DNA from: Stenotrophomonas sepilia
GTDB taxonomy: Bacteria > Pseudomonadota > Gammaproteobacteria > Xanthomonadales > Xanthomonadaceae
Assembly (NCBI RefSeq): GCF_003244875.1
Contig: NZ_LXXZ01000082.1
Coordinates: 1 to 64,000, forward strand
DNA length: 64,000 nt
Direction of reading: 5' to 3'
The notes below the pieces were generated by a model. The model did no database searches, was not told where the DNA came from, and was given only the letters and a program-made list of their open reading frames with translations. This document shows, piece after piece, positions 1-7,506 of this stretch. Both the position numbers and the translations under genes were made by a program. The first letter of the stretch is position 1. The number at the start of each line of letters is the position of its first letter.

Positions 1-36
1 CCTTCGACAGTTTCCTGCGATCTGTCGGAATGGCAT

Positions 37-77
37 GGGGTCAGATCCGTTTTCCGCAGGAAAACGGATCTGACCCC
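37..77. repeat. Perfect 19-bp inverted repeat, GGGGTCAGATCC family
   Basis: The left arm at 37-55 begins GGGGTCAGATCC and is matched exactly by the reverse complement at 59-77, with a 3-base loop. A purine-rich opening and very long perfect arms are shared with the elements at 2115-2176 and 4938-5003, so these look like one class of dispersed palindrome. The loop-to-stem ratio suggests a strong DNA or RNA hairpin. Any link to a mobilising transposase is inference. Confidence 0.75.
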
Positions 78-105
78 GGAACTTCATTCGATATCTGACA
101 GATTT

Positions 106-129
106 CATCCACGCATAGCGTGGATCTAC
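106..129. repeat. GTAG-headed REP palindrome (SMAG-like)
   Basis: Read on the minus strand this is GTAG followed by GATCCACGC, a 3-base loop and GCGTGGAT: an 8-bp perfect stem with the GTAG head typical of Stenotrophomonas REP (SMAG) elements. Such elements are associated in the genus with REP-associated tyrosine transposases (RAYT); none is encoded in this window. Confidence 0.65.
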
Positions 130-159
130 TGGCCACCGGCCTACTGTCGAAGGCGGGGT

Positions 160-245
160 ACTGTGGGTTTGCGGGGTGTGAGCGGCATGGATGCCGCGAC
201 CAAGCCCCCATGGATGGGTTTACCGCGTCCCCGCAAACCCACAGT
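160..245. repeat. 86-bp intergenic element with 17-bp terminal inverted repeats
   Basis: The arms ACTGTGGGTTTGCGGGG (160-176) and its exact reverse complement (229-245) enclose an internal palindrome GCGGCATGGATGCCGC at 182-197. The central GGCATGGATGCC core resembles a widely dispersed intergenic repeat of Pseudomonas and Xanthomonas relatives, recalled rather than searched. No reading frame explains it. Confidence 0.6.
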
Positions 246-439
246 GCCTCGCCATCCCACGGAATGCCCGCTGTTGCTGTTGCTTCGGCTGTTGCCCTGG
301 CTTGAAGCAGGTGCAGGGCTGCAAGCCCTGCCGAAGCCCCCACTACGGTAGGGTGGGCCGATGCCGCGCTGCAGCTTGGCGTCGCCGCAGATTTGATTAC
401 ACTTGAAACTTGTTTGCCCACGACTCCGGACACCCACCC

Positions 440-1429
440 ATGAAGCTTGGTTCTTTGAAGGAAGGCGGCCGCGACGGCACCCTGATCGTCGTCTCGCGTG
501 ACCTGCGCCACGGCGTGCGCGCCACCGGCATTGCCGCCACCCTGCAGCAGGCCCTGGAGGACTGGAGCCACATCGCACCGCGCCTGAACGCCCTGTACGA
601 ATCGCTCAACGCTGGCGACGCCGATGGCGTATTCGACCTCGATCCGCAGGCGCTGGCCGCACCGATGCCGCGTGCCTATGAATTCGTCGACGGCAGCGCC
701 TACCTGCCGCACGTCGAGCGCGTGCGCCGCGCCCGTGGCGCCGAGGTGCCGGAGAGCTTCTACACCGACCCGCTGATGTACCAGGCCACCAGTGCGGGGT
801 TCTACGGCCCGCGCGATGCGGTCAAGGTGGTCAGCGAGGACTACGGCATCGACCTGGAAGCGGAGATCGTGGTGATCACCGACGACGTGCCGATGGCGGC
901 CACCCCCGAACAGGCCGCCGGCCACATCCAGCTGGTCGGCCTGGTCAACGATGTCTCGCTGCGCAACCTGATCCCGGGCGAGCTGGCCAAGGGCTTCGGC
1001 TTCCTGCAGTCCAAGCCGCGTTCGGCGCTGTCGCCGGTGTTCGTCACCCCCGATGAGCTGGGTGCTGCGTGGCAGGGCAGCAAGGTGCACCTGCCGCTGC
1101 TGACCCACATCAACGGCCAGTGGTTCGGTGCGCCGGAGGCGGGCGTGGACATGCAGTTCAACTTCGCCCAGCTGGTCGCGCATGCGGCCAAGACCCGCCC
1201 GCTGGGTGCCGGCACCATCGTCGGCTCGGGCACCATCGCCAATGAAGACACCAGCAAGGGTGCCTCGTGCTTCGCCGAGCAGCGCGTGGTCGAGACCCTG
1301 CGTGACGGCAAGCCGAGCACGCCGTTCATGTCCTTCGGCGACGTGGTCCGCATCGAGATGCTCGACGCTGCCGGCAACAGCATCTTCGGTGCGATCGAGC
1401 AGCGCATCGAACAGGCGGCCAAGCCCTGA
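440..1429 (+). CDS. Fumarylacetoacetase (fumarylacetoacetate hydrolase family)
   Basis: A 329-residue FAH-family hydrolase that would split fumarylacetoacetate into fumarate and acetoacetate, the last step of the homogentisate route of tyrosine and phenylalanine degradation. The C-terminal FAH fold is recognisable: acidic metal-binding residues in GIDLEAEIVV, the LRNLIPGELAKGFGF segment, and GSGTIANED towards the end. ATG 440 (MKLGSLKEGGRDGT) is preferred over an in-frame ATG at 410 because relatives start MKL-SL-EGGRDG; no clear Shine-Dalgarno precedes either. The isomerase of the preceding step begins two bases after the stop, so the two are almost certainly co-transcribed. Homogentisate dioxygenase is not in the window. 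Confidence 0.92.
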   Translation: MKLGSLKEGGRDGTLIVVSRDLRHGVRATGIAATLQQALEDWSHIAPRLNALYESLNAGDADGVFDLDPQALAAPMPRAYEFVDGSAYLPHVERVRRARGAEVPESFYTDPLMYQATSAGFYGPRDAVKVVSEDYGIDLEAEIVVITDDVPMAATPEQAAGHIQLVGLVNDVSLRNLIPGELAKGFGFLQSKPRSALSPVFVTPDELGAAWQGSKVHLPLLTHINGQWFGAPEAGVDMQFNFAQLVAHAAKTRPLGAGTIVGSGTIANEDTSKGASCFAEQRVVETLRDGKPSTPFMSFGDVVRIEMLDAAGNSIFGAIEQRIEQAAKP

Positions 1430-1431
1430 GC

Positions 1432-2112
1432 ATGGAGGCGGCGATGGAGATCCCGGTCGACGACGGCATCGTGCTGTACACCTACTGGCGATCCAGCGCC
1501 GCCTACCGCGTGCGCATCGGCCTGGAGCTGAAGGGCCTGGCCTGGGAGGCGCGGCCGGTGCATCTGGTGCGCGACGGTGGCGAGCAGCATCATGAGGCTT
1601 ATCGCGCGCTCAATCCGCAGCAGCTGGTGCCGACCCTGCTGCATGATGGGCACACGCTGACCCAGTCGCTGGCGATCATCGAGTACCTGGAAGAGCGCTT
1701 CCCACAGGTGCCGCTGCTGCCGGCCGATGCTGCGGGCCGCGCGCGGGTGCGGGCGCTGGCGCAGCTTGTGGCCTGCGATATCCATCCGATCAACAACCTG
1801 CGGGTGATGCAGTACCTGGAACGCGACCTGCAGCTGCCTGCCGACGCCCGCACGCAGTGGACCCTGCACTGGATCGCCGAAGGCTTTGACGCGATGGAAG
1901 CGATGCTGGCCAACAGCCGCGACACCGGCACCTTCTGCCACGGCGACCGTCCTGGCCTGGCCGACATCTGCCTGCTGCCGCAGCTGTACAACGCACACCG
2001 CTTCGGCCTGGACCTGACGCCGTACCCGACCCTGCGCCGCATCGAAGCGGCGTGCCAAGCGCTGGAGGCATTCGACCGCGCGCGCCCGGAACACCAGCCC
2101 GACGCCGCCTGA
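1432..2112 (+). CDS. maiA: Maleylacetoacetate isomerase (zeta-class glutathione transferase)
   Basis: A 226-residue zeta-type GST converting maleylacetoacetate to fumarylacetoacetate, the substrate of the upstream hydrolase. The N-terminal thioredoxin-like half carries the family motif as SSAAYRVRIGLELKGL, with Ala where eukaryotic zeta GSTs have Cys, as in many bacterial MaiA proteins. LNPQQLVPTL and QSLAIIEYLEERFP form the glutathione site; the helical C-terminal half has CDIHPINNLRVMQYL. ATG 1432 follows the previous stop by two bases; ATG 1444 is an alternative start. The stop is followed directly by a long palindrome at 2115-2176. Confidence 0.93.
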   Translation: MEAAMEIPVDDGIVLYTYWRSSAAYRVRIGLELKGLAWEARPVHLVRDGGEQHHEAYRALNPQQLVPTLLHDGHTLTQSLAIIEYLEERFPQVPLLPADAAGRARVRALAQLVACDIHPINNLRVMQYLERDLQLPADARTQWTLHWIAEGFDAMEAMLANSRDTGTFCHGDRPGLADICLLPQLYNAHRFGLDLTPYPTLRRIEAACQALEAFDRARPEHQPDAA

Positions 2113-2114
2113 AA

Positions 2115-2176
2115 AAAGGGGACGGAGGGGATTAAGTCGTATATGCACTTACGACTTAATCCCCTCCGTCCCCTTT
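2115..2176. repeat. 26-bp perfect inverted repeat between convergent genes
   Basis: The arms 2115-2140 and 2151-2176 are exact reverse complements around a 10-base loop. It separates maiA (+) from the UdgX gene (-) and can act as a bidirectional terminator. The right arm is also coding: read on the minus strand it gives the last six residues (KGDGGD) and the stop codon of the UdgX gene. The sequence resembles the imperfect element at 4938-5003. Confidence 0.85.
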
Positions 2177-3616
2177 CTGTTGCAATCGGGCCAGGTCATC
2201 GCGGAACAACCGGTAGGCCTCCTCGCGGCGGGCATCGTCGGTCTGTCGCAGCACCCATGCCGGGTGCACCGTGGCGTAGCCGCGCGTGCCGTCCTCGAGG
2301 GTGTGCCAGCGCCCGCGGTCACGCGAGAGGTCGAAATCATGGCCGAACACCGAGGCTGCCGCTGTCGCGCCGAGGCACACGATCACCTGGGGCCGCACGC
2401 GCGCGATCTCACCCATCAGCCAGGGCCGGCAGGCCTGGATGTGACGGCTCTCCGGCCGCTTGTGCAGCCGCACCTTGCCGCGCCGTTCATGGTGGAAGTG
2501 CTTCACCGCGTTGGTGAGGTACAGCGTGGCGCGATCGATCCCCAGTTCCGACAAGGCGCGGTCCAGCACCTGGCCGGCAGGTCCTGCAAATGGCTGCCCA
2601 CGCAGATCTTCGGTGTCACCGGGTTGCTCTCCGACCAGCATCACCCCGGCCCCTGCCGGTCCCTGCCCGAATACGGTCTGCGTGGCCTGCTCCCACAACG
2701 GGCACTGGCGGCAGGCGCTGGCCTGTCCGCGCAGATTGTCCAGACTGCTGGCATCGGTTGCCGGCGCCGCAGCGTTCGCACGTGGGGGAATCCTGCGTTG
2801 CGGCGCCTGCGCCGGCCGGTCATGCATCTCCTGCACGCGGTCGGCCGCATCGCGCACCAGGCGTGGCAGCAACTGTGCTTCCGGCAGATGGCGCCAGTAC
2901 TTGGCCGGCATCTCCTGCATCATCATCCGTGTGTTGAGCCGGGCCGGATTGAAAATGCTGGCGTAGTAGGTCTGCCACAGCGACTCGCGTGCATCCTCGG
3001 CCGGGGCATCCTCGCGCCGTGCACCGGGGCCGAAGGCAAGCGCCTGCCCATCCCAGGCGACGCTGCGCGAAGGCGTGAGGATGGCCCAGCGCATGCCGGT
3101 GAAACGGCGCGCGAAGAACGGCGCGACCCGGTCGACGATGTGGTGCTGTGGCTCGAACCAGGCGATGAACGCATCAGGCTGGCCAGGCACTTCGCGGAAG
3201 CGCACGAATGCCTTCATCTTGTGCGTGTCGCGGCGGACCGCCTGTGCCATGGCCATCGCCCGCAGTACGTCGGCATCGGCGGGGTTTGACAGCACCGAGC
3301 GTTCGCCATGGGCGATGCGCCACAGCAACCGGTACAGGAGGGCCATGCGTTGTCCGTCGCGATGGCACAGGCAGGTGGCCGCCAGTTCCAGGAAGTCGCG
3401 CGGTACCGTCAGTGCGCCAGCATCGGCCTGTGCGGGCGCCGAGGTGACCGCTGGCGCGTCCAGCAGCGATGCGTCGCTGCCCTCGAGCCAGTCCAGCTGC
3501 TCCGGCGCGACGCCGCGCAGCAGGGCTTCGCGCGCGCCGCTGCGCCAGGCCTCCAGCGACCATGGCGGATCCACCCGCAGCGACCAGCGCTGCGCGTCAG
3601 GCCGCGGACGGGGCAT
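2156..3616 (-). CDS. UdgX-type uracil-DNA binding protein fused to an N-terminal DUF4130 domain
   Basis: A 486-residue two-part protein. Residues up to about 280 match the DUF4130-like domain found beside a radical SAM protein; from about 300 on is a uracil-DNA glycosylase-superfamily domain of the UdgX branch, with a C-x2-C pair (C302, C305) and ACRPWL (C396) expected to ligate an iron-sulphur cluster, and GEQPGDTEDLRGQPFAGPAG (about 329-348). UdgX proteins bind uracil in DNA covalently through the His of a KRRIH loop; here the loop reads KVRLH with that His at 385. The start overlaps the end of the radical SAM gene by 20 bases, so the pair is one operon. The last six codons and stop come from an intergenic repeat. 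A DNA repair role is inferred from the family. Confidence 0.88.
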   Translation of the reverse strand: MPRPRPDAQRWSLRVDPPWSLEAWRSGAREALLRGVAPEQLDWLEGSDASLLDAPAVTSAPAQADAGALTVPRDFLELAATCLCHRDGQRMALLYRLLWRIAHGERSVLSNPADADVLRAMAMAQAVRRDTHKMKAFVRFREVPGQPDAFIAWFEPQHHIVDRVAPFFARRFTGMRWAILTPSRSVAWDGQALAFGPGARREDAPAEDARESLWQTYYASIFNPARLNTRMMMQEMPAKYWRHLPEAQLLPRLVRDAADRVQEMHDRPAQAPQRRIPPRANAAAPATDASSLDNLRGQASACRQCPLWEQATQTVFGQGPAGAGVMLVGEQPGDTEDLRGQPFAGPAGQVLDRALSELGIDRATLYLTNAVKHFHHERRGKVRLHKRPESRHIQACRPWLMGEIARVRPQVIVCLGATAAASVFGHDFDLSRDRGRWHTLEDGTRGYATVHPAWVLRQTDDARREEAYRLFRDDLARLQQKGDGGD

Positions 3617-4880
3617 CGAACAGCAAACCCTGGCGCGGCGGCGGGGCCAGCTGCGCGCGCAGCGCCGCCGGATCGTCCAGTGCTTTGCGCGGGTGATGGT
3701 CGGCCAGCAGCACGAACGGCAGCAGCTTGCTCATCGGTGCCTTCAGGCGCGCGAGGTCGGCCACGCGCAGCCGCCCGTGACGGCGTGCCATCAGCACGCG
3801 CTTGACGTTGCGCACGCCAAGGCCGGGCACGCGCAGCAACATCTCCTTCGGTGCCCGGTTCAGATCGACCGGAAAGCGCTCGGGATGGCGGATCGCCCAG
3901 GCCATCTTCGGGTCGATATCCAGGTCGAGCATGCCGTCCTGGGTGGTATCGGTAATCTCATCCACGCCGTACCCATAGAAGCGCAGCAGCCAGTCAGCCT
4001 GGTAAAGGCGATGTTCGCGCTGCAGCGGTGGCGGCTGCAGTGGCAGCTGCCGGCTGGCGTCCGGAATCGGGCTGAACGCGGAGTAGTAGACCCGGCGCAT
4101 GCGGTAGTTGCCGTACAGGCTGTCGGCGCTGGCCAGGATCTGCCGGTCGTTTGCCCCGTCCGCGCCGACGATCATCTGGGTGCTCTGCCCGGCCGGTGCG
4201 AAACGGGGAGGGCGCGGGCGAGTGCTGCGGCTGGCCGTCGGTGCCACCGCTGCGGGGGCCCTGCGAGCTTCCTTGGCTTCCTCGATGCGCCAGCGCAGTT
4301 CGCCCATCGCGCCACGGATGGAATGAACCGTCTTCTCCGGCGCCAAGGCGCTCAGGCCGGCTTCGGTCGGCAGTTCCACGTTGATGGACAGGCGGTCGGC
4401 ATAGCGCCCGGCACTGGCCAGCAGTTCCGGCGAGGCCTCGGGAATGGTCTTGAGGTGGATGTAGCCGGCGTAGCGGTGTTCTTCGCGCAGCTGCCGGGCC
4501 ACTTCCACCATCTGTTCCATGGTGTAGTCCGCATTGCGGATGATGCCGCTGGACAGGAACAGGCCCTCGATGTAGTTGCGCTTGTAGAAGTCCAGGGTGA
4601 GCGTGACCACCTCATCCACGCTGAAACGTGCACGGGGCACGTTGCTGGAAACCCGGTTCACGCAATAGGCGCAGTCGTAAATGCAGAAGTTGGTCAGCAG
4701 GATCTTCAGCAACGACACGCAGCGGCCATCGGGCGTGTAGCTGTGGCAGATGCCCATGCCCTCGGTGCTGCCGATACCGCCACTGGCGCGCGAATCGCGC
4801 TTGCCCGAACCGCTGGAGGCGCAGGAGGCATCGTACTTGGCGGCATCAGCCAGAATGGCCAGCTTGCGGATGGTTTCCAT
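3597..4880 (-). CDS. Putative DNA modification/repair radical SAM protein (UdgX-linked)
   Basis: A 427-residue radical SAM enzyme of the family always found beside UdgX/DUF4130 proteins; its substrate is unknown. The [4Fe-4S]-binding C-x3-C-x2-C motif is NFCIYDCAYC (C66, C70, C73); further N-terminal cysteines (C20, C45, C54) could hold a second cluster. The C-terminal part has a helix-hairpin-helix like segment, PGLGVRNVKRVLMARRHGRL, which suggests DNA contact. It is the first gene of the operon, with a 10-bp perfect palindrome just upstream of the start at 4900-4922. A role in repair or modification of DNA is inferred from the partner and the HhH motif. Confidence 0.88.
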   Translation of the reverse strand: METIRKLAILADAAKYDASCASSGSGKRDSRASGGIGSTEGMGICHSYTPDGRCVSLLKILLTNFCIYDCAYCVNRVSSNVPRARFSVDEVVTLTLDFYKRNYIEGLFLSSGIIRNADYTMEQMVEVARQLREEHRYAGYIHLKTIPEASPELLASAGRYADRLSINVELPTEAGLSALAPEKTVHSIRGAMGELRWRIEEAKEARRAPAAVAPTASRSTRPRPPRFAPAGQSTQMIVGADGANDRQILASADSLYGNYRMRRVYYSAFSPIPDASRQLPLQPPPLQREHRLYQADWLLRFYGYGVDEITDTTQDGMLDLDIDPKMAWAIRHPERFPVDLNRAPKEMLLRVPGLGVRNVKRVLMARRHGRLRVADLARLKAPMSKLLPFVLLADHHPRKALDDPAALRAQLAPPPRQGLLFDAPSAA

Positions 4881-4899
4881 TGAGGAAACCTACGGATGA

Positions 4900-4922
4900 G
4901 CGGTCTCATTGGATGAGACCGC
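4900..4922. promoter_or_regulatory. Palindrome upstream of the radical SAM/UdgX operon
   Basis: GCGGTCTCAT and its exact reverse complement ATGAGACCGC flank a 3-base spacer, 20 bases before the start codon at 4880. Position and symmetry suit an operator or a leader-RNA hairpin close to the ribosome binding site. It does not resemble the LexA box described for Xanthomonas. Function is inferred. Confidence 0.45.
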
Positions 4923-4937
4923 CCCTGAACTCTTCAG

Positions 4938-5003
4938 AAAAAGGGGATCGAGGGGATCAAGTCGCCAGTGCACAAACGACTTGATCTCCTCCGTCCCGTT
5001 TTT
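4938..5003. repeat. Imperfect long palindrome between pilU and the radical SAM operon
   Basis: The arms (AAAAAGGGGATCGAGGGGAT at the left, matching the reverse complement near 4977-5003 with a few mismatches) strongly resemble the perfect repeat at 2115-2176. It lies just past the pilU stop (5011) and would also form a strong hairpin in pilU mRNA, so it may terminate it. Confidence 0.7.
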
Positions 5004-5010
5004 CGTGGGA

Positions 5011-6138
5011 TCAGAAGCCGTGGGTGATGCTGGGCGCGCCCGCCGAGAAATCGGCGTACGGGTCGTGCTCGCCGCTGCTGCCTTCGGACAGGCGGAACTT
5101 CAGGGCCAGGCCATCGCGCGAGTCGGCCGCGCGCAGCGCTTCCTCCTGCTCGATGGTGCCGGCCTTGGCCAGCCGGAACAGGCACTGGTCGAAGCTCTCC
5201 ATGCCTTCTTCCAGCGAGGCTTCCATCGCGGCCTTGATCTCGTGCACCTGGCCGCGGCGCAGCAGGTCGCGGATCATCGGCGTGTTGATCAGCACCTCGG
5301 TGGCCGGCAGGCGTCGGCCCTCCTTGTTCTTCACCAGGCGCTGGCTGATCACGGCACGCAGGTTCAGTGCCAGGTTCATCAGCACGTTCTTGTGCGCGCT
5401 TTCCGGGAAGAAGTTGAGGATGCGCTCGATGGTCTGGTCGGCGTTGTTGGAGTGCAGGGTGGCCAGGCACAGGTGGCCGGTCTCGGCGAAGGCGATCGCC
5501 GCCTCCATCGTCTCCGCATCCAGGATCTCGCCGATCAGGATCACGTCCGGTGCTTCACGCATCGCGTTCTTCAGCGCGTTGTGGAAGGCATGGGTGTCCA
5601 GGCCGACCTCGCGCTGGTTGACGATCGACATCTTGTGCTTGTGCAGGTACTCGATCGGATCCTCGATGGTGAGGATGTGACCGGTGGTGGTGCTGTTGCG
5701 GTGGTCGATCATCGACGCCAGCGAAGTCGACTTGCCGGAGCCGGTGGACCCCACCACCAGCACCAGCCCGCGCGGGGTCATGATGACGTCCTTCAGCACC
5801 TGCGGCAGGTTCAGCTCCTCAATGCTCGGGATGCGGCTGCGGATGGCGCGGATGACCATGCCGACCTCGCCCCGCTGCTTGAACACGTTGACGCGGAAGC
5901 GCCCGGCATCGGGCAGGGCGATGGCCATGTTGAGCTCCAGCTCGCGCTCGAACTGCGGCACCTGGCCCTCGTCCATCAGCGAGTAGGCGATCTTCTTGAC
6001 CATGCCCGGCGGCAGGCCGGTGTTGCCCAGCGGATAGAGCTTCCCCTCGATCTTGATGTAGACCGGTGCCCCGGTGGTCAGAAACATGTCCGAAGCGTTC
6101 TTTTCGGTCATCAGCTTCAGGAAGTAGCCGATATCCAT
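5011..6138 (-). CDS. pilU: Type IV pilus twitching motility ATPase PilU
   Basis: A 375-residue hexameric secretion-type ATPase acting with PilT in pilus retraction at the inner membrane. Walker A GSTGSGKST lies at 130-138, the Asp box ILTIEDPIEYLHKHKM at 155-170, the Walker B region VILIGEILDAETMEAA near 199-214 and the His box TGHLCLATLHSNNA at 220-233. PilU rather than PilT is chosen from ELNMAIALPDAGRFRVNVFKQRGE-like sequence and FFPESAHKN. In relatives the Walker B motif reads GEIRD; here position 206 is Leu. An open frame continues far upstream, but ATG 6138 (MDIGYFLKLM) matches the family start. No pilT gene lies beside it; the upstream gene is divergent. Confidence 0.93.
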   Translation of the reverse strand: MDIGYFLKLMTEKNASDMFLTTGAPVYIKIEGKLYPLGNTGLPPGMVKKIAYSLMDEGQVPQFERELELNMAIALPDAGRFRVNVFKQRGEVGMVIRAIRSRIPSIEELNLPQVLKDVIMTPRGLVLVVGSTGSGKSTSLASMIDHRNSTTTGHILTIEDPIEYLHKHKMSIVNQREVGLDTHAFHNALKNAMREAPDVILIGEILDAETMEAAIAFAETGHLCLATLHSNNADQTIERILNFFPESAHKNVLMNLALNLRAVISQRLVKNKEGRRLPATEVLINTPMIRDLLRRGQVHEIKAAMEASLEEGMESFDQCLFRLAKAGTIEQEEALRAADSRDGLALKFRLSEGSSGEHDPYADFSAGAPSITHGF

Positions 6139-6235
6139 TGCGAATTTTCCCCAACGAAACGGCCGACGCCCGTTGCCAGCACGGTGTCGGCTTGACGACA
6201 ATGGCCGTGAACCGACAACCGGTACGGCCTCCCCA

Positions 6236-6625
6236 ATGAAACGACTTAGCTTCGCACGAATGCGCCATGGCCTGTATGTGATGGCGTTTGCATTCGCACT
6301 GTCTGCCCCCGCCTGGGCGCAGGACGCTGCCCTGGAACTGGCGCAGGCCCGGCAGGCGGTCGACAAGGCCACCCAGGCCGATGCCGACCAGTACGCCCCG
6401 GACCTGATCGGGCTGGCCCGGCAGGGGCTGGAGCAGGCCCAGCGCGCCGCCGGCGACCGCCGCGAGCGCAAGAACGCCCCGGCGATGGCCCTGCGCGCTG
6501 CCGCCGATGCCGATCTGGCCCGCGTCCGTAGTGAGGAAGCCACCGTCACCGCGCAGCTGCAGCTGCGTCGCAACGAGGTCAACCAGCTGCAACGCCAGCT
6601 GTCGACCGGGGAGGACCGCCGGTGA
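6236..6625 (+). CDS. Exported DUF4398-like protein
   Basis: A 129-residue protein with a signal peptide ending ALSAPAWAQ, then a highly charged, helical Ala/Gln/Arg-rich chain (for example LELAQARQAVDKATQADAD) typical of small periplasmic DUF4398 proteins. It precedes an OmpA-like protein whose GTG start overlaps its stop (GTGA), so the two are translationally coupled. They probably form an envelope pair, one helical spacer and one peptidoglycan-associated partner. ATG 6236 is chosen because it begins the signal peptide. Function is not established. Confidence 0.8.
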   Translation: MKRLSFARMRHGLYVMAFAFALSAPAWAQDAALELAQARQAVDKATQADADQYAPDLIGLARQGLEQAQRAAGDRRERKNAPAMALRAAADADLARVRSEEATVTAQLQLRRNEVNQLQRQLSTGEDRR

Positions 6626-7506
6626 AGCCGATGACCGCCGCAACCCTGGCCGCGCTGCTGGCGCTGCCGACCCTGGCCACGGCCGCCGACAACCCGATGG
6701 TGGCGCAGCTGAGCCAGCGCCTGATGGCCATCCAGGCCAACCCCGATACCGCTGAGCTGGGCGCCTTCGAGCGCATGCAGGCGCAGCAGGCGATCGCCAC
6801 CCTGGACAAGGCCAAGCGCCGCGACCAGGAGCTGGCCACGTACCTGGCCGAGCGCCGGGTGGAGATTGCCGAGACCGCCGTGCGCACCGCGCTGGCCGCG
6901 CGCGAGGTCGACCGCCTGGAACGTACCCGCAGCGACCTGCTGATCGAGGCCAGCCGCCGCGATGCCGCCCGTGCCCGCCAGGAAGCCGAGCAGCTGCGCA
7001 TGCAGGCGCAGATGCAGGCCGAGGAGGCCGAACGCCTGCGCCAGGCGGCCGAGGCCGAGACCCTGGCCCGCCAGGACGCCGAGAATGCCCTGACCAGCGT
7101 GGCCGGCAAGCAGCAGCAGCGGCTGAGCGCTGCCCAGCAGAACGCTGCCAGGCTGGCCCGCGAGGAAGCCGAGCTGGTGTCCGGGCAGAAGCTGCCCGGT
7201 TCGAAGTTCGACGCTCGCGGTGAGGTCTTCACCTTCGGGGGTGACGCGTTCGCCGCAGGCGCCTCCAGCCTGTCCGGCGGCGCGCGCAACCAGGCCAAGG
7301 CCCTGGCCGAGTACCTGAACATCGGCAAGAAGGGGCGCCTGCGCATCGAGGCCTACGACAGTGCCAACGGCGTGGGCCAGAAGCGTGCCGAAGCGCTGCG
7401 CGACGCCCTGGTCGCAGGTGGTGTCGCCAGCAACCGGATCCAGGTCAGCGGCAAGAAGGCTGCGTCCACCCGGGCGCGCTCTGCCGAGGTCATCATCGCC
7501 CCGTAA
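6622..7506 (+). CDS. OmpA-family / DUF4398 envelope protein
   Basis: A 294-residue exported protein. The signal peptide (TLAALLALPTLATAAD) is followed by a long Gln/Glu/Arg-rich helical region (about 30-195), then an OmpA-like C-terminal domain beginning FTFGGDAFAAGASSLS and including KRAEALRDALVAGGVASNRI. The domain lacks the exact textbook OmpA signature, so peptidoglycan binding is likely but not certain. The start is GTG 6622, inside the upstream stop (GTGA); ATG 6631 is an alternative. A strong terminator follows at 7551-7581. Confidence 0.85.
   Translation: MKPMTAATLAALLALPTLATAADNPMVAQLSQRLMAIQANPDTAELGAFERMQAQQAIATLDKAKRRDQELATYLAERRVEIAETAVRTALAAREVDRLERTRSDLLIEASRRDAARARQEAEQLRMQAQMQAEEAERLRQAAEAETLARQDAENALTSVAGKQQQRLSAAQQNAARLAREEAELVSGQKLPGSKFDARGEVFTFGGDAFAAGASSLSGGARNQAKALAEYLNIGKKGRLRIEAYDSANGVGQKRAEALRDALVAGGVASNRIQVSGKKAASTRARSAEVIIAP

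Larger units (their letters stand above)
1..439. other. Non-coding region upstream of the fumarylacetoacetase gene
   Basis: No convincing gene is seen here; reading frames on both strands lack a recognisable product. The stretch is filled with palindromic repeats, described separately: a 19-bp perfect inverted repeat at 37-77, a GTAG-type palindrome at 106-129, and a larger hairpin-forming element at 160-245. A small hairpin (GCAGGGCT / AGCCCTGC) lies near 312-330. Promoter and ribosome binding site for the downstream gene are not obvious. Confidence 0.6.

Noticed and set aside
841..2148. Long minus-strand frame opposite the fumarylacetoacetase and maiA genes
   Set aside because: No recognisable domain, and both plus-strand genes have clear families.
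4938..5003. Palindromes as LexA or other SOS boxes
   Set aside because: The symmetry and core do not match known LexA boxes, and the same core recurs at an unrelated gene end (2115-2176), so a dispersed repeat is more likely.
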